Positions 1 to 9,628 of a DNA stretch of 46,523 bases are shown here, piece after piece. A program made the translations under genes and the position numbers. Positions within the stretch are counted from its first letter, which is position 1; every line of letters starts with the position of its first letter. The stretch covers positions 1-46,523 of the forward strand of contig JADGNO010000155.1 of assembly GCA_017883405.1 (NCBI GenBank). Direction: 5' to 3'. Source of the DNA: Occallatibacter sp. (GTDB taxonomy: Bacteria > Acidobacteriota > Terriglobia > Terriglobales > Acidobacteriaceae). Below the pieces are notes generated by a model, which was not told the DNA's origin, ran no database searches, and saw only the letters and a program-made list of their open reading frames with translations.

Positions 1-989
1 CCGTAGGCGATGACAAGTTCGCGGCAGTGCATTTCGCCGAGTACGCGCTTCATCAGTTCCACCGGGCAGGGCGCGCCGCTCATCATACCGGTGCGCAGGC
101 TGGTGGTATCGAAGGTGGCGAAGTCGGGCAGGGCAAACTCGGCGACATACATCGCGGGAACGCCATAGACGCTGGTTGCGCGCTCTTCATGCACGGCGCA
201 CAGGGTGGCGCGGGCGTCGAAGGTCCAATTGGGCAGAATGATGGCTGCACCGGAGTTGACTGCGGACATGGTGCCGATGACGCATCCGTAGCAGTGGAAC
301 AGCGGCACGGGCACAACAATCTTGTCCTGCTCGGTGTAGTGGAAGCCCTGGGCTAGAACCTGTCCATTGTTCACCACGTTGTGGTGGGTGAGCAGCACGC
401 CTTTTGGCAACCCGGTTGTCCCGCTGGTGTACTGGATGTTTGCTATGTCGTCGACGGCGACGTGATCGGGCAGCCGGCCTTCAGCATCCAGTAGCGCAGG
501 CCACTCCGGTGAGTCGAAATAGATAGTGTGTTGTAGCGCAAGATCAAGGCCGTGGCGAGCGCGTCCCAGCACTTCTCCGTAGTCGGCGTGCTTGTCCTTA
601 TGCCAGAGGAAGAGGGCTTTCATGCGCGAACGCGTGAGCGTGAACTGCAACTCGTGCGAGCGATAAGCAGGATTGACGTTGACGAGGGCCGCACCTGCGC
701 GGGCACAGCCCATGTGCATCATGATCCATTCAATGCAGTTGGTAGACCAGATGCCAACGCGGTCGCCATGGCGGATGCCCAGCGACCAAAGTCCTCGCGC
801 CACGCGATCGGCGGTCGCATCGAGCTCGGCCCACGTCATGCGTTTTCCCTGATGACGGCTGGCGACGGCGAGGCGTTCAGGATAGCGGTCGGCAGTGCGG
901 CGCAGCAGATCGCCGCCGGTCAATTCAAGCAGCGGCCGATTGGGTCCCTGCGCATAGCTTACGGCAGAAAGTTGTTGTTCGACGGGCAT
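1..989 (-). CDS. Acyl-CoA synthetase (AMP-binding), N-terminal part; cut by window edge
   Basis: The enzyme would activate a carboxylic (fatty) acid with ATP to an acyl-adenylate and then to acyl-CoA in the cytoplasm. I translated the minus strand from the ATG at 989. The reading frame stays open for about 329 codons to the window edge, so the C-terminal part is missing. The adenylate-forming P-loop signature YTSGTTGLPKG lies near residue 180, followed by a typical VPLFHCYG segment. The N-terminus (MPVEQQLSAVSYAQGP) and the length before the P-loop fit the FadD-like medium/long-chain group; the exact substrate cannot be read. No Shine-Dalgarno precedes the ATG; an ACTAAT hexamer 6 nt upstream could act as a -10 for a leaderless message (inference). 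Antisense frames here are shadows. Confidence 0.9.
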   Translation of the reverse strand, partial: MPVEQQLSAVSYAQGPNRPLLELTGGDLLRRTADRYPERLAVASRHQGKRMTWAELDATADRVARGLWSLGIRHGDRVGIWSTNCIEWIMMHMGCARAGAALVNVNPAYRSHELQFTLTRSRMKALFLWHKDKHADYGEVLGRARHGLDLALQHTIYFDSPEWPALLDAEGRLPDHVAVDDIANIQYTSGTTGLPKGVLLTHHNVVNNGQVLAQGFHYTEQDKIVVPVPLFHCYGCVIGTMSAVNSGAAIILPNWTFDARATLCAVHEERATSVYGVPAMYVAEFALPDFATFDTTSLRTGMMSGAPCPVELMKRVLGEMHCRELVIAY

Positions 990-1180
990 GATCGGATTAG
1001 TGCAACGAACGGCAGTTTACGCCGGTGAAGGGGCGCTGTCGTGTGATTTATCGCACAGGGCGCAGAGAGGCTGTAGCGGGTGTCTGGCTTGGGTCTGTGG
1101 TATCCCTCTAATGCGCAAACTTCGCGCATGAATTGGGTACCCGAACCTCATGCGGATAGCTAAGGCGGAAGGCCGCCACG

Positions 1181-3004
1181 TCAGACCGTGGGTTCTGGTT
1201 CGCGAGCGGCGGCTGCTTCCATTTCCGCGAGCGCTTCGCGCATGATTTCGAAGTCCGGGTTTCCGCGCAGTTCTGCCAGTCGCGGATCGGCGAGCATCTG
1301 GAAGAACCACGGGCAGCGGCTGTCGTCTGAGGCGCGCAGTTCCGCCAGTGCTGCTTCAGTATCGCCGAGCGCTACATAAACGGCGGGCAAGAACGATTTG
1401 AGGAAGAAGCGCTCTCGGCTCAGCCATTGCAGGCGTTCCAGCATGGAGTGTGCCTCGTCGCGGCGTCCGGCGCGTGCCAGGGCATAGGCATGTACTGAGC
1501 TGGCAAGATCGAAATGGGGTAGGCGTTCCGATAGCTCCTGCGCGAGCGAGATGGCGTGTGCGGTCGATCCATTGAAGGCCAGAATCACCGCGCCGTACAG
1601 GCTTGCTCCTTCATGTTCGGGGAACAAATTGAGCGCGCGCCTGATCTGCTCTAGGCTTTCGTCGGCTCTGCCTGCGAGGTGCAGCGCCCATGCCAAACGT
1701 GCATGCAGCCACGGAGCGTACGGGTCAAGCTGGATGGAGTTTTGCAGTTCTTCGATCGCCTGGGTGAAGTGATGGCGGCTCATGGCCAGCATCGAGCGCA
1801 CACGGGTGATCCAGGGGTCGTGCGGAAGATGCGACGACAGCGACATGAGGCGCAACGCCTCCGGCAGATTGCGGTCGTAATGGAAACTGATCCAGCCGAG
1901 CGCGGGCAGAACTGCTTCCGACTGGGCGGGGAGATCCGGAACAGCGTCCACAGTCCGGCGCACGATGTCGGCTTCCATTGCTGGAGACATGAAACCGTAG
2001 AAGCATTGGCTGATGCAGAGATTGACCAGGTCAACACGCGCGCCGATCAGCGAAGGGTCCAGCTCCGTTGCACGCATCAGGTGCTGCAGTCCGTCTTGCA
2101 TCCTGTGTCGCTGAAGCGATTGCCATTCGTGATGCGCGCGCTGAAAAACCTGGTAAGCTTCAAGACGATGAGTGGCCGATTCGTCTGCGCTCTCGTCTTC
2201 GCTCGTCGCGCTGTCTTGAGCGGACGCTGCGAGAGCAAGACTCTCAGTTCGCCACGCACGTAGCCAGGGAGCGTCTTCAGATCCGAGACGGAAGGCCAGC
2301 CGTTCGACCAGTTCCGATTCCACGCCCGCGACCAGATCGCGGCGTACCAGTACATCTTCAACCCAGATCTGTGTTCCGTCGGAGATGCGGATCATTTCGA
2401 TGCGCAGCCGAAAATGCATGGGCAGAGCACTGATTGCTCCGGCCAGCACGAGGTCAGCATGTAACGCTTCACCTGTCTGCTGTGCAGTTAATCCGCGTCG
2501 TACGAGCGTAAAGACTGAGTCGCGCGCCAGCACGCATACCACTACAGGTCGTGCGGAACTTAGTCGAGCCATTGCTTCTTCGGCAATGACCGGGCCTAGA
2601 TGTTCAGGCACGCCAAATCCGGTTGTGAAAGGCAGAATCACCAGGCGGGGCGGCGCGTCGTGCGTTACACCGCGTGTGCGCACGCCGGCAGCAAAGCGAT
2701 AACCGCGCTTGTACAAGGTTTGGATACAGGTTTCCGGTTGCAACCGGGCGCGCAGGGACGAGACACATTTAGGAACGCTGTCACCGGTTACGTGGACATC
2801 GCCCCACAAAGCTTTCTGCAGTTCGAGCGGCGTAACCACGCGGCCTGCGTTGGCAATCAGCATTTTTAATGCGGCCAGTTCTTTGGGTGGCAGATGAATT
2901 TGCGACTCGCCGCGAAACAGGGTGCCGTCTGGCTCCAGGCGAAAGCCTGCGAAAAGGAATTCCGGCGCTTCTGAGCCCGGTGCTGCTGAAATACGCTGAT
3001 CCAT
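1181..3004 (-). CDS. Winged-helix (OmpR/CadC-type) regulator with TolB-like and TPR regions
   Basis: Transcription regulator of about 607 residues. Residues ~15-110 form an OmpR/PhoB-type winged helix (FRLEPDGTLFRG, LPPKELAALKML, then SLRARL and YKRGYRFA), as in CadC. Residues ~115-240 resemble the TolB-N/FlgO-like region often found behind this domain (LVILPF, ADLVLAGAI, RLRIEMIRISDGTQIW). The rest is helical TPR-like sequence (DPYAPWLHARLAWALHLAGR and similar). CadC proteins normally have one transmembrane helix behind the winged helix; I see no hydrophobic stretch long enough, so this one is probably cytoplasmic. The ATG at 3004 was preferred over the TTG at 3013; neither has a clear Shine-Dalgarno. 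Target genes are unknown. Confidence 0.85.
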   Translation of the reverse strand: MDQRISAAPGSEAPEFLFAGFRLEPDGTLFRGESQIHLPPKELAALKMLIANAGRVVTPLELQKALWGDVHVTGDSVPKCVSSLRARLQPETCIQTLYKRGYRFAAGVRTRGVTHDAPPRLVILPFTTGFGVPEHLGPVIAEEAMARLSSARPVVVCVLARDSVFTLVRRGLTAQQTGEALHADLVLAGAISALPMHFRLRIEMIRISDGTQIWVEDVLVRRDLVAGVESELVERLAFRLGSEDAPWLRAWRTESLALAASAQDSATSEDESADESATHRLEAYQVFQRAHHEWQSLQRHRMQDGLQHLMRATELDPSLIGARVDLVNLCISQCFYGFMSPAMEADIVRRTVDAVPDLPAQSEAVLPALGWISFHYDRNLPEALRLMSLSSHLPHDPWITRVRSMLAMSRHHFTQAIEELQNSIQLDPYAPWLHARLAWALHLAGRADESLEQIRRALNLFPEHEGASLYGAVILAFNGSTAHAISLAQELSERLPHFDLASSVHAYALARAGRRDEAHSMLERLQWLSRERFFLKSFLPAVYVALGDTEAALAELRASDDSRCPWFFQMLADPRLAELRGNPDFEIMREALAEMEAAAAREPEPTV

Positions 3005-3381
3005 CGTACACAACGCAGTTCTTCGATGCTCTGGCGTGCCAGGTCACCGACGCTATGCCATTCGCAACCGCGCGAATGGAGTTTGCCCGCGGGATTACAT
3101 ATTCCTGCAAGGCTCACAATCCAGGGAAAGCGCACAACAGGCTCGTTGAATAACAGTGTTTCAATGAGCTCAAATTTTTGTAATTCGATTATCAACGTTT
3201 GGGAGGCGAACGGAAGGTGCTGGAGACCACTTTCCTGATTATTTAGTCACCTAAACCGATTACCTCGTACCAGATTGGTAAACAAATCGACCAAAGGGAA
3301 TCTCAAACGAGTTTGCGTACCGCTCCGGGGGCAGTTTGGACTCAGTTGAGCGATCCTACGTGAGAGATCAAGCGGCGGCCA
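3005..3381. other. Intergenic region upstream of the winged-helix regulator
   Basis: About 375 bp lie between the regulator start and the end of the DUF481 gene; both genes are on the minus strand. Part of the region is AT-richer (around 3150-3300). It presumably carries the regulator promoter and the end of the DUF481 transcript. I could not identify a convincing promoter, operator or RNA gene in it. Confidence 0.5.
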
Positions 3382-4599
3382 TCAATATTTCGACTTGATG
3401 GCGTAAGTGAAGCCCATGGTGAACTGGAAGGAATTGCGTTTCGTTGGCGGTAGAGATGTGGGTGGATCGTTGAGATAACTGTCAATTGTGCCCACGGAGA
3501 AACCAAGATTCTTGTACATAGGGAACACCAGTGTGTTGGTTTCGTTAGCGGAGTAGGCGCGCCGGTTGTTGTAGGCCGGGATATATGCAAGACCCTGGGT
3601 ATAAGTAAGGAGCTTGGATTGAAGAACGTATGTGGCAGAAAACGTGGAGCCGATGAGATTCATCCCGCTGCCTGAAACTGTGATGAACTTCTGCTTTTCA
3701 TACTGCATGGTTGCCTTCAGATCCAGGTGCTGTTTGGGGCTCTTGATGGCCGTCCAGCCCAGTCCACCGCCGTAAATCTGCTGCAGATCGAGGTCCTGGG
3801 AGTAGTTGTGATCGAAGGCAGTTTGCGCAAGCACAAACAGTTGCGGTGAGAAGTATTGATCACGTTCAGCGTCAGCGTGGTAGATGGCGGACTTGGTTGT
3901 AACTGAGGGCACAAATACCGCAGGAGGGCCGGGAATTGTGTAAGAAGGCTGCGTGATTTTGCCGTAGGAGCCTATGAAGTCAATCGAGCTGCGATTGCGC
4001 GGCCTGAGCCAGGAGGCGGTCGGCACGTTCCGAACAAGGCCTACGGCGCTCGAGAAGGTGTATTGCTTCTGGGTAGCGGTCACAATGGTTGCGCCGGCCG
4101 TGGCAGCGCCTTCCCACGCCGACAGAAAGCCGGGTTCATGATTTATCTGCTTATCCAGCGTGATCGCATCCATAATGTACTGCGCTTGTTTGACCGGGAT
4201 GGGAGGCGCAGCTGTTCCGCTTTCCGTCTGCAGCGTTACGGCCTGATTTTCTACCGCAACTGTTCCGGTGGGCAGATGCTGAGCCACACTCTTTGACGGC
4301 GCCTTTTCCTGGCTGCTCAATACGGCGTACTTCTCACTGGTGTGCAATTCCTTGATTTTGTCCCAACCCAGCGTCATGTCTCCGAACGCGTCGGTGTGAA
4401 ATGTGACCTTGCCGTCGATCACTTTCACAAATTTGCCGTGCAGTGAATCGCCGTTGTTCAACACCAGCACGTCGGGGTCACCCTTGGCATCGTTCTTGGA
4501 TTGCGCGCTACCTGCAAAAGCTGTGCAAAGCGCAACTGCGGCGGTAAGGAGCCACATCATTTGATGGAAACGGACCGTACGAATCGAGAACCCATTCAT
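3382..4599 (-). CDS. DUF481 family outer-membrane protein
   Basis: Protein of about 405 residues with a signal peptide at residues 1-33 (hydrophobic WLLTAAVALCTAFAGSA). Residues ~43-90 (VLVLNNGDSLHGKFV, TLGWDKIKEL) form a small beta module often found before DUF481 in acidobacterial proteins. The C-terminal ~240 residues have alternating polar/aromatic beta strands and end in FTYAIKSKY, consistent with a DUF481 outer-membrane barrel (YdiY-like). Function beyond an outer-membrane location is unknown. The ATG at 4599 lies 8 nt after AAGGAA; a GTG one codon upstream is possible. It is divergent from the XRE-cupin regulator, which makes that regulator a possible controller (inference only). Confidence 0.8.
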   Translation of the reverse strand: MNGFSIRTVRFHQMMWLLTAAVALCTAFAGSAQSKNDAKGDPDVLVLNNGDSLHGKFVKVIDGKVTFHTDAFGDMTLGWDKIKELHTSEKYAVLSSQEKAPSKSVAQHLPTGTVAVENQAVTLQTESGTAAPPIPVKQAQYIMDAITLDKQINHEPGFLSAWEGAATAGATIVTATQKQYTFSSAVGLVRNVPTASWLRPRNRSSIDFIGSYGKITQPSYTIPGPPAVFVPSVTTKSAIYHADAERDQYFSPQLFVLAQTAFDHNYSQDLDLQQIYGGGLGWTAIKSPKQHLDLKATMQYEKQKFITVSGSGMNLIGSTFSATYVLQSKLLTYTQGLAYIPAYNNRRAYSANETNTLVFPMYKNLGFSVGTIDSYLNDPPTSLPPTKRNSFQFTMGFTYAIKSKY

Positions 4600-4936
4600 C
4601 ACAGCAATTCCTTTACAGGGAGATAGCCGGAACCCGTTTCCCGGCCGCGCATCGAGTATTGAGATCGAATGGTTCGATGCGGCTCAGTGTTATTCGCGTT
4701 GCTGCCCCATGCTCAGGCTGATAAACGGTTGCTGGCGGAGAATTCCAACGCCACTAGAATACGCCCAATCCGATCGCATGGATCAAATCAAAATCAGGGC
4801 TGCAATTTTGCAAGTGGTTCAATTTGCGCAAGAAACTTCAGAAAACCTTCAAGTCTTTGATGGCTGTTTGTTGCCAGAATTGGGTGGATGTCCATTGCCA
4901 GACTCGAATCGGCAATAGACGCGAAAGGAATTGGCG

Positions 4937-5533
4937 ATGTCCAAGACTGCGTCTTATGCGTTATGGGCGCTCGAGCCCTACTCCATTGGCCTCAAACTGC
5001 GTTCTCTCCGAACAAAAAAGCACATGACTCTATCGCGACTAGCTACGGAGACGGGATTGTCGACCGCGCTCTTGTCCAAGCTCGAAACCGACCGCATGAT
5101 CCCCACACTGCCCACGTTGGCGACAATTGCGCGCGTGTATGGCGTTGGCATGAGTTATTTTTTTTCTGAGCCATCGCGCCACGCACTCTCGATTACGCGC
5201 AAAGCCCATCTCCAAAGCGAAGGTCGAGGCCCGGAGCCCTACAAAATTACTCCGCTGAATGCTTCGCTGGAAAAACCGCAGTTGGTGGCTGAGATGATCG
5301 AATTCGCGCCCGGCGGAGCAACGGCTTCCGCGGACTGTTATAGAGAGTCGAGCGGTGTGATCTACGTGCTCGAAGGCAGCCTGCAACTGGAGGCCGGCGG
5401 GATGGAGGAGATTCTCGAAACGGGTGATTGCGCTTGCGTTGAAAGCGATATGACGCTGGCGTGGAGTGCCGCAGGGAAGCATCGCTGCCGAATCCTTGCG
5501 GTGCTGCCCGGCAAGCCGCGGATTGAAGGCTGA
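4937..5533 (+). CDS. XRE-family regulator with C-terminal cupin domain
   Basis: DNA-binding regulator of 198 residues. Residues ~17-75 are a helix-turn-helix of the XRE/lambda-repressor type (LRSLRTKKHMTLSRLATETG, then LLSKLETDR and PTLATIARVYGV). Residues ~115-190 are a small cupin barrel (APGGATASADCYRESSGVIY, VLEGSLQLEAGG, LETGDCACVES) that in this family senses a small ligand. The ATG at 4937 has AGGAA exactly 6 nt upstream, so the longer TTG start at 4931 is unlikely. The architecture matches PuuR/SutR-like regulators of amine or sulphur metabolism, but no target can be read from the neighbours, which are a divergent DUF481 gene and a convergent small secreted protein. Confidence 0.9.
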   Translation: MSKTASYALWALEPYSIGLKLRSLRTKKHMTLSRLATETGLSTALLSKLETDRMIPTLPTLATIARVYGVGMSYFFSEPSRHALSITRKAHLQSEGRGPEPYKITPLNASLEKPQLVAEMIEFAPGGATASADCYRESSGVIYVLEGSLQLEAGGMEEILETGDCACVESDMTLAWSAAGKHRCRILAVLPGKPRIEG

Positions 5534-5547
5534 TCGTGTCGCTACAT

Positions 5548-6093
5548 TTAGTTTTTTGGCTCAGTTTTCGTTCTTGTGACAAGTTGAAACGAGTCGAAGA
5601 ACCGGTCTGATTGATCGAACGGCTTGTTGAGAGGAGAAATCACGAGCGCCTCGTAGAGGGTGGTAGCAACCATGAACATTCGGACCATAAAGTGCGTTGC
5701 GGAATTTTCAGATTCAAACTGCATGCCGGGATTTGTTCCGAGGGCAATCTTCTTTTCGCTCACCAGGTGCGAGGCGGAGTTGGACAGGGTGCTGTTCTTT
5801 GCTCCCAGCAACATCTGATCGGAGCTTCTTCCCTCGACGGCAGGTCCGTAGTCACAAACACCGATGATCAGCTCGGTGTCTCCCGCGGCAGCGGCATAGG
5901 ACCGCAATTCGAACTCGCCCGCTGATGTTTGTACAGATTTTTTCTGCAGGTCAGGTGGCGAAGGATATGAAACTTGAAAGCCGTCGTCGGAATACACGTA
6001 TTGCTTCCACGCCGCCGTTTGCGCCGTCATGTTGACCGCCTGTATCAAAAGAACGGCCCAAATTAACGCGCTCCAGATCCGGTGTTTCCGCAT
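5548..6093 (-). CDS. Small secreted protein of unknown function
   Basis: Protein of 181 residues with an N-terminal signal peptide (basic MRKHR, then a hydrophobic core ending near NMTAQTA). The mature part has the pattern YSDDGFQVSYPSPP followed by alternating strands and ends in FFDSFQLV, resembling the PsbP-like fold of many exported proteins whose function is not known. There are no catalytic motifs. A GGGGGATGA purine stretch precedes the ATG. The gene converges with the XRE-cupin regulator, 14 bp apart, and I see no clear terminator between them. Confidence 0.75.
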   Translation of the reverse strand: MRKHRIWSALIWAVLLIQAVNMTAQTAAWKQYVYSDDGFQVSYPSPPDLQKKSVQTSAGEFELRSYAAAAGDTELIIGVCDYGPAVEGRSSDQMLLGAKNSTLSNSASHLVSEKKIALGTNPGMQFESENSATHFMVRMFMVATTLYEALVISPLNKPFDQSDRFFDSFQLVTRTKTEPKN

Positions 6094-6327
6094 TCATCCC
6101 CCTTCATCGACATAAGAGAACTCTGCTTGCCTGACTTTCTGCAAACATGGTACTCGTTTGTGCGCGCGTATTCATCAGATGCGCCGCCAGCCGCCCACGT
6201 CCATGAAGTGTTGCCTAGGCAAGTTTTTTTGGGCAATGCGCTCTAAACGCCACAAGGCATGATTTTCAGTTTTACCGCGATGCGCGCCGCTCTGTAGGAT
6301 GGTTGCGGAATCAAGAGAACGGAGACT

Positions 6328-7662
6328 ATGCGGCCAAATTCCAACCTGATCAAAGCCACGCTTTCGGGAGCACTCGGTGGGTTGCTGTTCGGATTCGACA
6401 CGGTTGTTATTGCCGGCGCGATTGATGCGCTGGTGAACCTCTACAACCTGACCCCGCAGAACAAGGGACTCACGGTTGCCATCGGCCTGGTTGGCACGGT
6501 GATTGGCGCGCTTGGCGCGGGGCATGTTGGCCAAAGGCTCGGTGGGCGCGAGACGCTCCGCATTACCGCCATTCTTTATGTGGTTTCCGCGTTCGGATGT
6601 GGACTGGCCTGGGGTTGGTATTCGTTCATGATTTTCCGCTTTATTGGCGGGCTTGGCATCGGCGCATCTTCGGTGCTTGGTCCTGTGTACATTGCCGAGT
6701 TGGCGCCGGCCAAGTGGCGCGGACGACTGGTTGCCACCTTTCAGTTGAACGTCGTATTCGGCATCATGGTTGCGTACTTGTCGAACTACTTCATTCGCAC
6801 AATGCATCTTGGTGCAGCGGAGTGGCGCTGGCAGGTGGGCATTGCCGGCGCGCCTGCAATCGCATTTCTTATTCTGCTGTTCGGGATTCCACGCAGCCCG
6901 CGCTATTGTGCTGCGCGCAATCGCGATGACGAGGCGCTCGAGGTGCTCCGGCAGATGGGCGAAGAGAATCCTGAGGCCGAGCTGGCCGATATACGTGCGG
7001 CGCTTGCCGAGGAGCATGCAATCGAGCATGAGCCGGTGTTTCGCTGGAAGTATCGCTATCCGTTGTTTCTGGCAGTCAGCATCGGCATGTTCAACCAGCT
7101 TGCGGGTATCAACGCGATTCTGTACTACGTGAACAATATCTTTGCTTCGGCCGGCTTCAGCCAGATTTCGAGTGACCAGCAGTCGGTTGCCATCGGCGCT
7201 ACCCTTTTCACGTTCACAATTGTGGGCATGTCGCTGATTGACAAGCTGGGGCGCAAGACTCTGTTACTGATCGGCGCGGCGGGATGCGCGACTTGCCTGG
7301 CGGGCGTGTCGTGGGTCTTCGCAACGCATTCGCATCAAAGTGCGCTGTTGCCAATTCTGATTGTGTACATGGCGTTCTTTTCCATCTCCCAGGGCGCGGT
7401 CATCTGGGTATACATTGGCGAAGTTTTCCCAACGCTGGTGCGATCGAAAGGGCAAGGGATCGGCTCGGCCAGTCACTGGTTTTCAAACGCCATCATCGCA
7501 CTTGAGTTTCCAGTGGTGGTCAACTACTTCCACACCGCAACGCCATTTGCATTCTTTGCAGTTATGACAGTGGTGCAGTTTTTTGTGGTGCTGTTCATTT
7601 ATCCCGAGACCAAGGGGCAGACGCTGGAAGATCTGCAGCGGAGGCTTGTGCCGGGGGATTGA
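6328..7662 (+). CDS. Sugar-porter family MFS transporter
   Basis: Inner-membrane transporter of 444 residues with about 12 predicted helices. Sugar-porter signatures are present in order: GGLLFGFDTVVIAGA in helix 1, GGRETL after helix 2, RFIGGLGIGA and the ELAPAKWRG loop, PRSPRYCAA before the central loop, NQLAGINAILYY in helix 7, DKLGRK between helices 8 and 9, and the terminal PETKG. The closest known relatives in style are proton-coupled xylose/arabinose/galactose symporters (XylE, AraE, GalP); the actual sugar is not decided by sequence. GGAG lies 7-8 nt before the ATG. No sugar-metabolism gene adjoins it directly; a class II aldolase is about 1.2 kb further on. Confidence 0.92.
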   Translation: MRPNSNLIKATLSGALGGLLFGFDTVVIAGAIDALVNLYNLTPQNKGLTVAIGLVGTVIGALGAGHVGQRLGGRETLRITAILYVVSAFGCGLAWGWYSFMIFRFIGGLGIGASSVLGPVYIAELAPAKWRGRLVATFQLNVVFGIMVAYLSNYFIRTMHLGAAEWRWQVGIAGAPAIAFLILLFGIPRSPRYCAARNRDDEALEVLRQMGEENPEAELADIRAALAEEHAIEHEPVFRWKYRYPLFLAVSIGMFNQLAGINAILYYVNNIFASAGFSQISSDQQSVAIGATLFTFTIVGMSLIDKLGRKTLLLIGAAGCATCLAGVSWVFATHSHQSALLPILIVYMAFFSISQGAVIWVYIGEVFPTLVRSKGQGIGSASHWFSNAIIALEFPVVVNYFHTATPFAFFAVMTVVQFFVVLFIYPETKGQTLEDLQRRLVPGD

Positions 7663-7715
7663 TGATCGCGGTTAGAGAGTAGAAAGCAGTCAGGCGAGAT
7701 AAGCGATTGCGGTAT

Positions 7716-7751
7716 CCCACCCTTGAATCAAGAAGCCGATTCAAGGATGGG
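7716..7751. terminator. Inverted repeat between convergent genes
   Basis: CCCACCCTTGAATC and GATTCAAGGATGGG form a stem of about 13 pairs with one mismatch and an 8-nt loop. It sits between the convergent MFS transporter and membrane-protein genes. Neither side has a strong T run, so a terminator role for both transcripts is inferred from position. Confidence 0.5.
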
Positions 7752-7832
7752 CACCCGGGTGAAGTGGCAAGTGAACACAGTCACTCGCACGTTGTGGAGA
7801 AGCGACACTTGGACGCCACCACGGTCGGTTAA

Positions 7833-8582
7833 TTACTTGAGAAATGCGGCGAAGGCGTGCCAGGCCGGAGTCATTCCGATGGGGACTGAAAAGGCGATGG
7901 ACGCGAAAACAAGTGGCGCAGCCCACATTGTCGACCGATGGATGCGGTGAATCGTCGCAAGTTCGTAAATGAGGAAAAAGAGTATCAGGACGCCAACCCC
8001 CGTTGCTGCTCCAGCCGCGGGTGGTAGCCCGATGCGTTCCCAGGGATAGCGACCGAAGGCTGCGCCAACCAGACCCATGGTGGCGAGCATAATCAGACGC
8101 TTGTGCGCGTCAGGTCTGCGCCTCGCCCGCCAGGAGGCATAGATGACGATGGTGAAGGCGAAAATGCCGATCAGGGGAATCGCAAGGGAGACCGCGGGAT
8201 CGAGAGGGCCAATCTGCACTCCGCGATGAAGCGCGTCAATGGCCGCAATCACGCCAAGAATGATCATGATGGGCGGGAGGCAGAAAGCGATGGTGCCAAA
8301 GGTGCGATGCCATTTGACCCGGCGAGCGGAGATGAGGGCAGCCTGCACGGTGAAGATCAGCATCCATAGCGTGAAGATTGCGCCATGGATGTGGAGGATG
8401 GGGCTGGGAAGCGGTGCGCGCAACATGCCGGCCTGAAAGTAAGTTGGCGAAAAGCCGATGTAGACGCAGATACACAGCAGGACCGCCATGCCGCTGTAAA
8501 AGACGCGTTCAGCGGTTCGATTCACGGCTGGATATTTTGGGTGATTGCCGGACACGGGCGCAACGATGGCGTCAGTTGCCAT
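7833..8582 (-). CDS. Multi-pass membrane protein of unknown function
   Basis: Protein of 249 residues with about seven hydrophobic helices. Conserved-looking histidines lie at the start of helix 2 (ILHIHGAIF) and after helix 3 (KWHRTFGTIAF), with RRRPDAHKRLIML between helices 5 and 6. This layout resembles DUF2306-like and other small cytochrome-b-like membrane proteins in which paired histidines could hold haem; haem binding is inference. The start is supported by GAGGAG 6-7 nt before the ATG. It is divergent from the aldolase gene and shows no operon partner. Confidence 0.75.
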   Translation of the reverse strand: MATDAIVAPVSGNHPKYPAVNRTAERVFYSGMAVLLCICVYIGFSPTYFQAGMLRAPLPSPILHIHGAIFTLWMLIFTVQAALISARRVKWHRTFGTIAFCLPPIMIILGVIAAIDALHRGVQIGPLDPAVSLAIPLIGIFAFTIVIYASWRARRRPDAHKRLIMLATMGLVGAAFGRYPWERIGLPPAAGAATGVGVLILFFLIYELATIHRIHRSTMWAAPLVFASIAFSVPIGMTPAWHAFAAFLK

Positions 8583-8821
8583 GGTCTTCTCCTCTTGTTG
8601 CTGAATGGGTGGGGAACCCGCCGGTGACCGATACCGGAATGCATGGAAGATATCACGATTGAAGGAATTTTTTCCAGCATTTCTGCCCGCATGTCATACT
8701 CCTGCGCGTTGCTCACCCTGTGATCAGGATCACGAGCTTACCTTCCCTTCTGCGGCAAGAATGGGTGCAGTGGCGGGCCTTGTTTTTGCTCGCTTTCAAC
8801 GCCACCAAGGGTGAGTTCGTC

Positions 8822-9619
8822 ATGGCACAGTCACTGATTCAGCTCGCGCAACAGTTAAGGGAAACACTGCAGCCCTCCCGATCCCTTTCTGCGCAGCCCG
8901 AGCTGGTGCCTGCGCCCGACGAGCTATCGCCCCTGGCGGCCGCCAGCTCGCCGCAGGCGCACGCCTTGCGCATGGAAATCATCGACGTGGGCCGCAAGCT
9001 TTGGGAGCGGCAGTACGTTGACGGCAACGGCGGCAACATAAGTGTCCGCCTGGGGCAGCGCTACCTGCTCTGCACGCCAACCATGATCAGCAAGCGCGAT
9101 ATGGCACCGGCCGACATTTGCCTCTCTGATTTCGAGGGCAACATCCTGGCTGGCGATCGTCACCGCACCAGCGAACTGCTGTTGCACATCGAAATCTACA
9201 AGAGCAGCCTGCGCGCTCGCGCGGTGGTGCATTGTCATCCGCCGCATGCCACGGCGTTTGCCATGACGGGCACGGTACCCCCGAACGGTCTGGTCTCAGA
9301 GTACGAAACATGCATTGGCCCCGCGGCACTGGCACCCTACGAAACTCCCGGCACGCAGGCATTTGCGGAAACGGTTCGTCCCTTCGTGCGCGACCACAAC
9401 ACCATTCTGCTTTCGAATCACGGAATTGTTTGCTGGGCAGATACGGTGACCCACGCCGAGTGGTTTGTTGAGACATTTGAGAATTACTGCAAGACGTATC
9501 TGATTGCGCAGCAAATTGGAAGGCCGTTGAATTTCTTGCCGGCTGAGAAGATTCAGGAGCTGCTGGCGATCAAGCGGCGGCTGGGGCTGCCGGATGCAAG
9601 GATGGATAACAGCTTGTAG
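8822..9619 (+). CDS. Class II aldolase/adducin family protein
   Basis: Zinc-dependent sugar-phosphate aldolase or epimerase-like enzyme of 265 residues, cytoplasmic. The zinc ligands are visible: HCHPPH (His137, His139) and the later NHG (His200). Glu124 in the LLLHIE segment is where the family often has its catalytic acid. The GNGGNISVRL segment near residue 65 forms the phosphate-binding loop seen in fuculose-phosphate aldolase. The start at 8822 has AAGGGTG 8 nt upstream; a GTG at 8720 in the same frame would add 34 residues of non-typical sequence. About 50 extra N-terminal residues precede the conserved core. Substrate unknown; L-fuculose-1-P or rhamnulose-1-P aldolase activity is possible. 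Confidence 0.88.
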   Translation: MAQSLIQLAQQLRETLQPSRSLSAQPELVPAPDELSPLAAASSPQAHALRMEIIDVGRKLWERQYVDGNGGNISVRLGQRYLLCTPTMISKRDMAPADICLSDFEGNILAGDRHRTSELLLHIEIYKSSLRARAVVHCHPPHATAFAMTGTVPPNGLVSEYETCIGPAALAPYETPGTQAFAETVRPFVRDHNTILLSNHGIVCWADTVTHAEWFVETFENYCKTYLIAQQIGRPLNFLPAEKIQELLAIKRRLGLPDARMDNSL

Positions 9620-9628
9620 CTGCAATAC

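Noticed and set aside
6175-7029. 284-codon minus-strand frame over the MFS gene
   Set aside because: Overlaps the well-supported transporter; composition is basic and low in hydrophobic structure, with no family.
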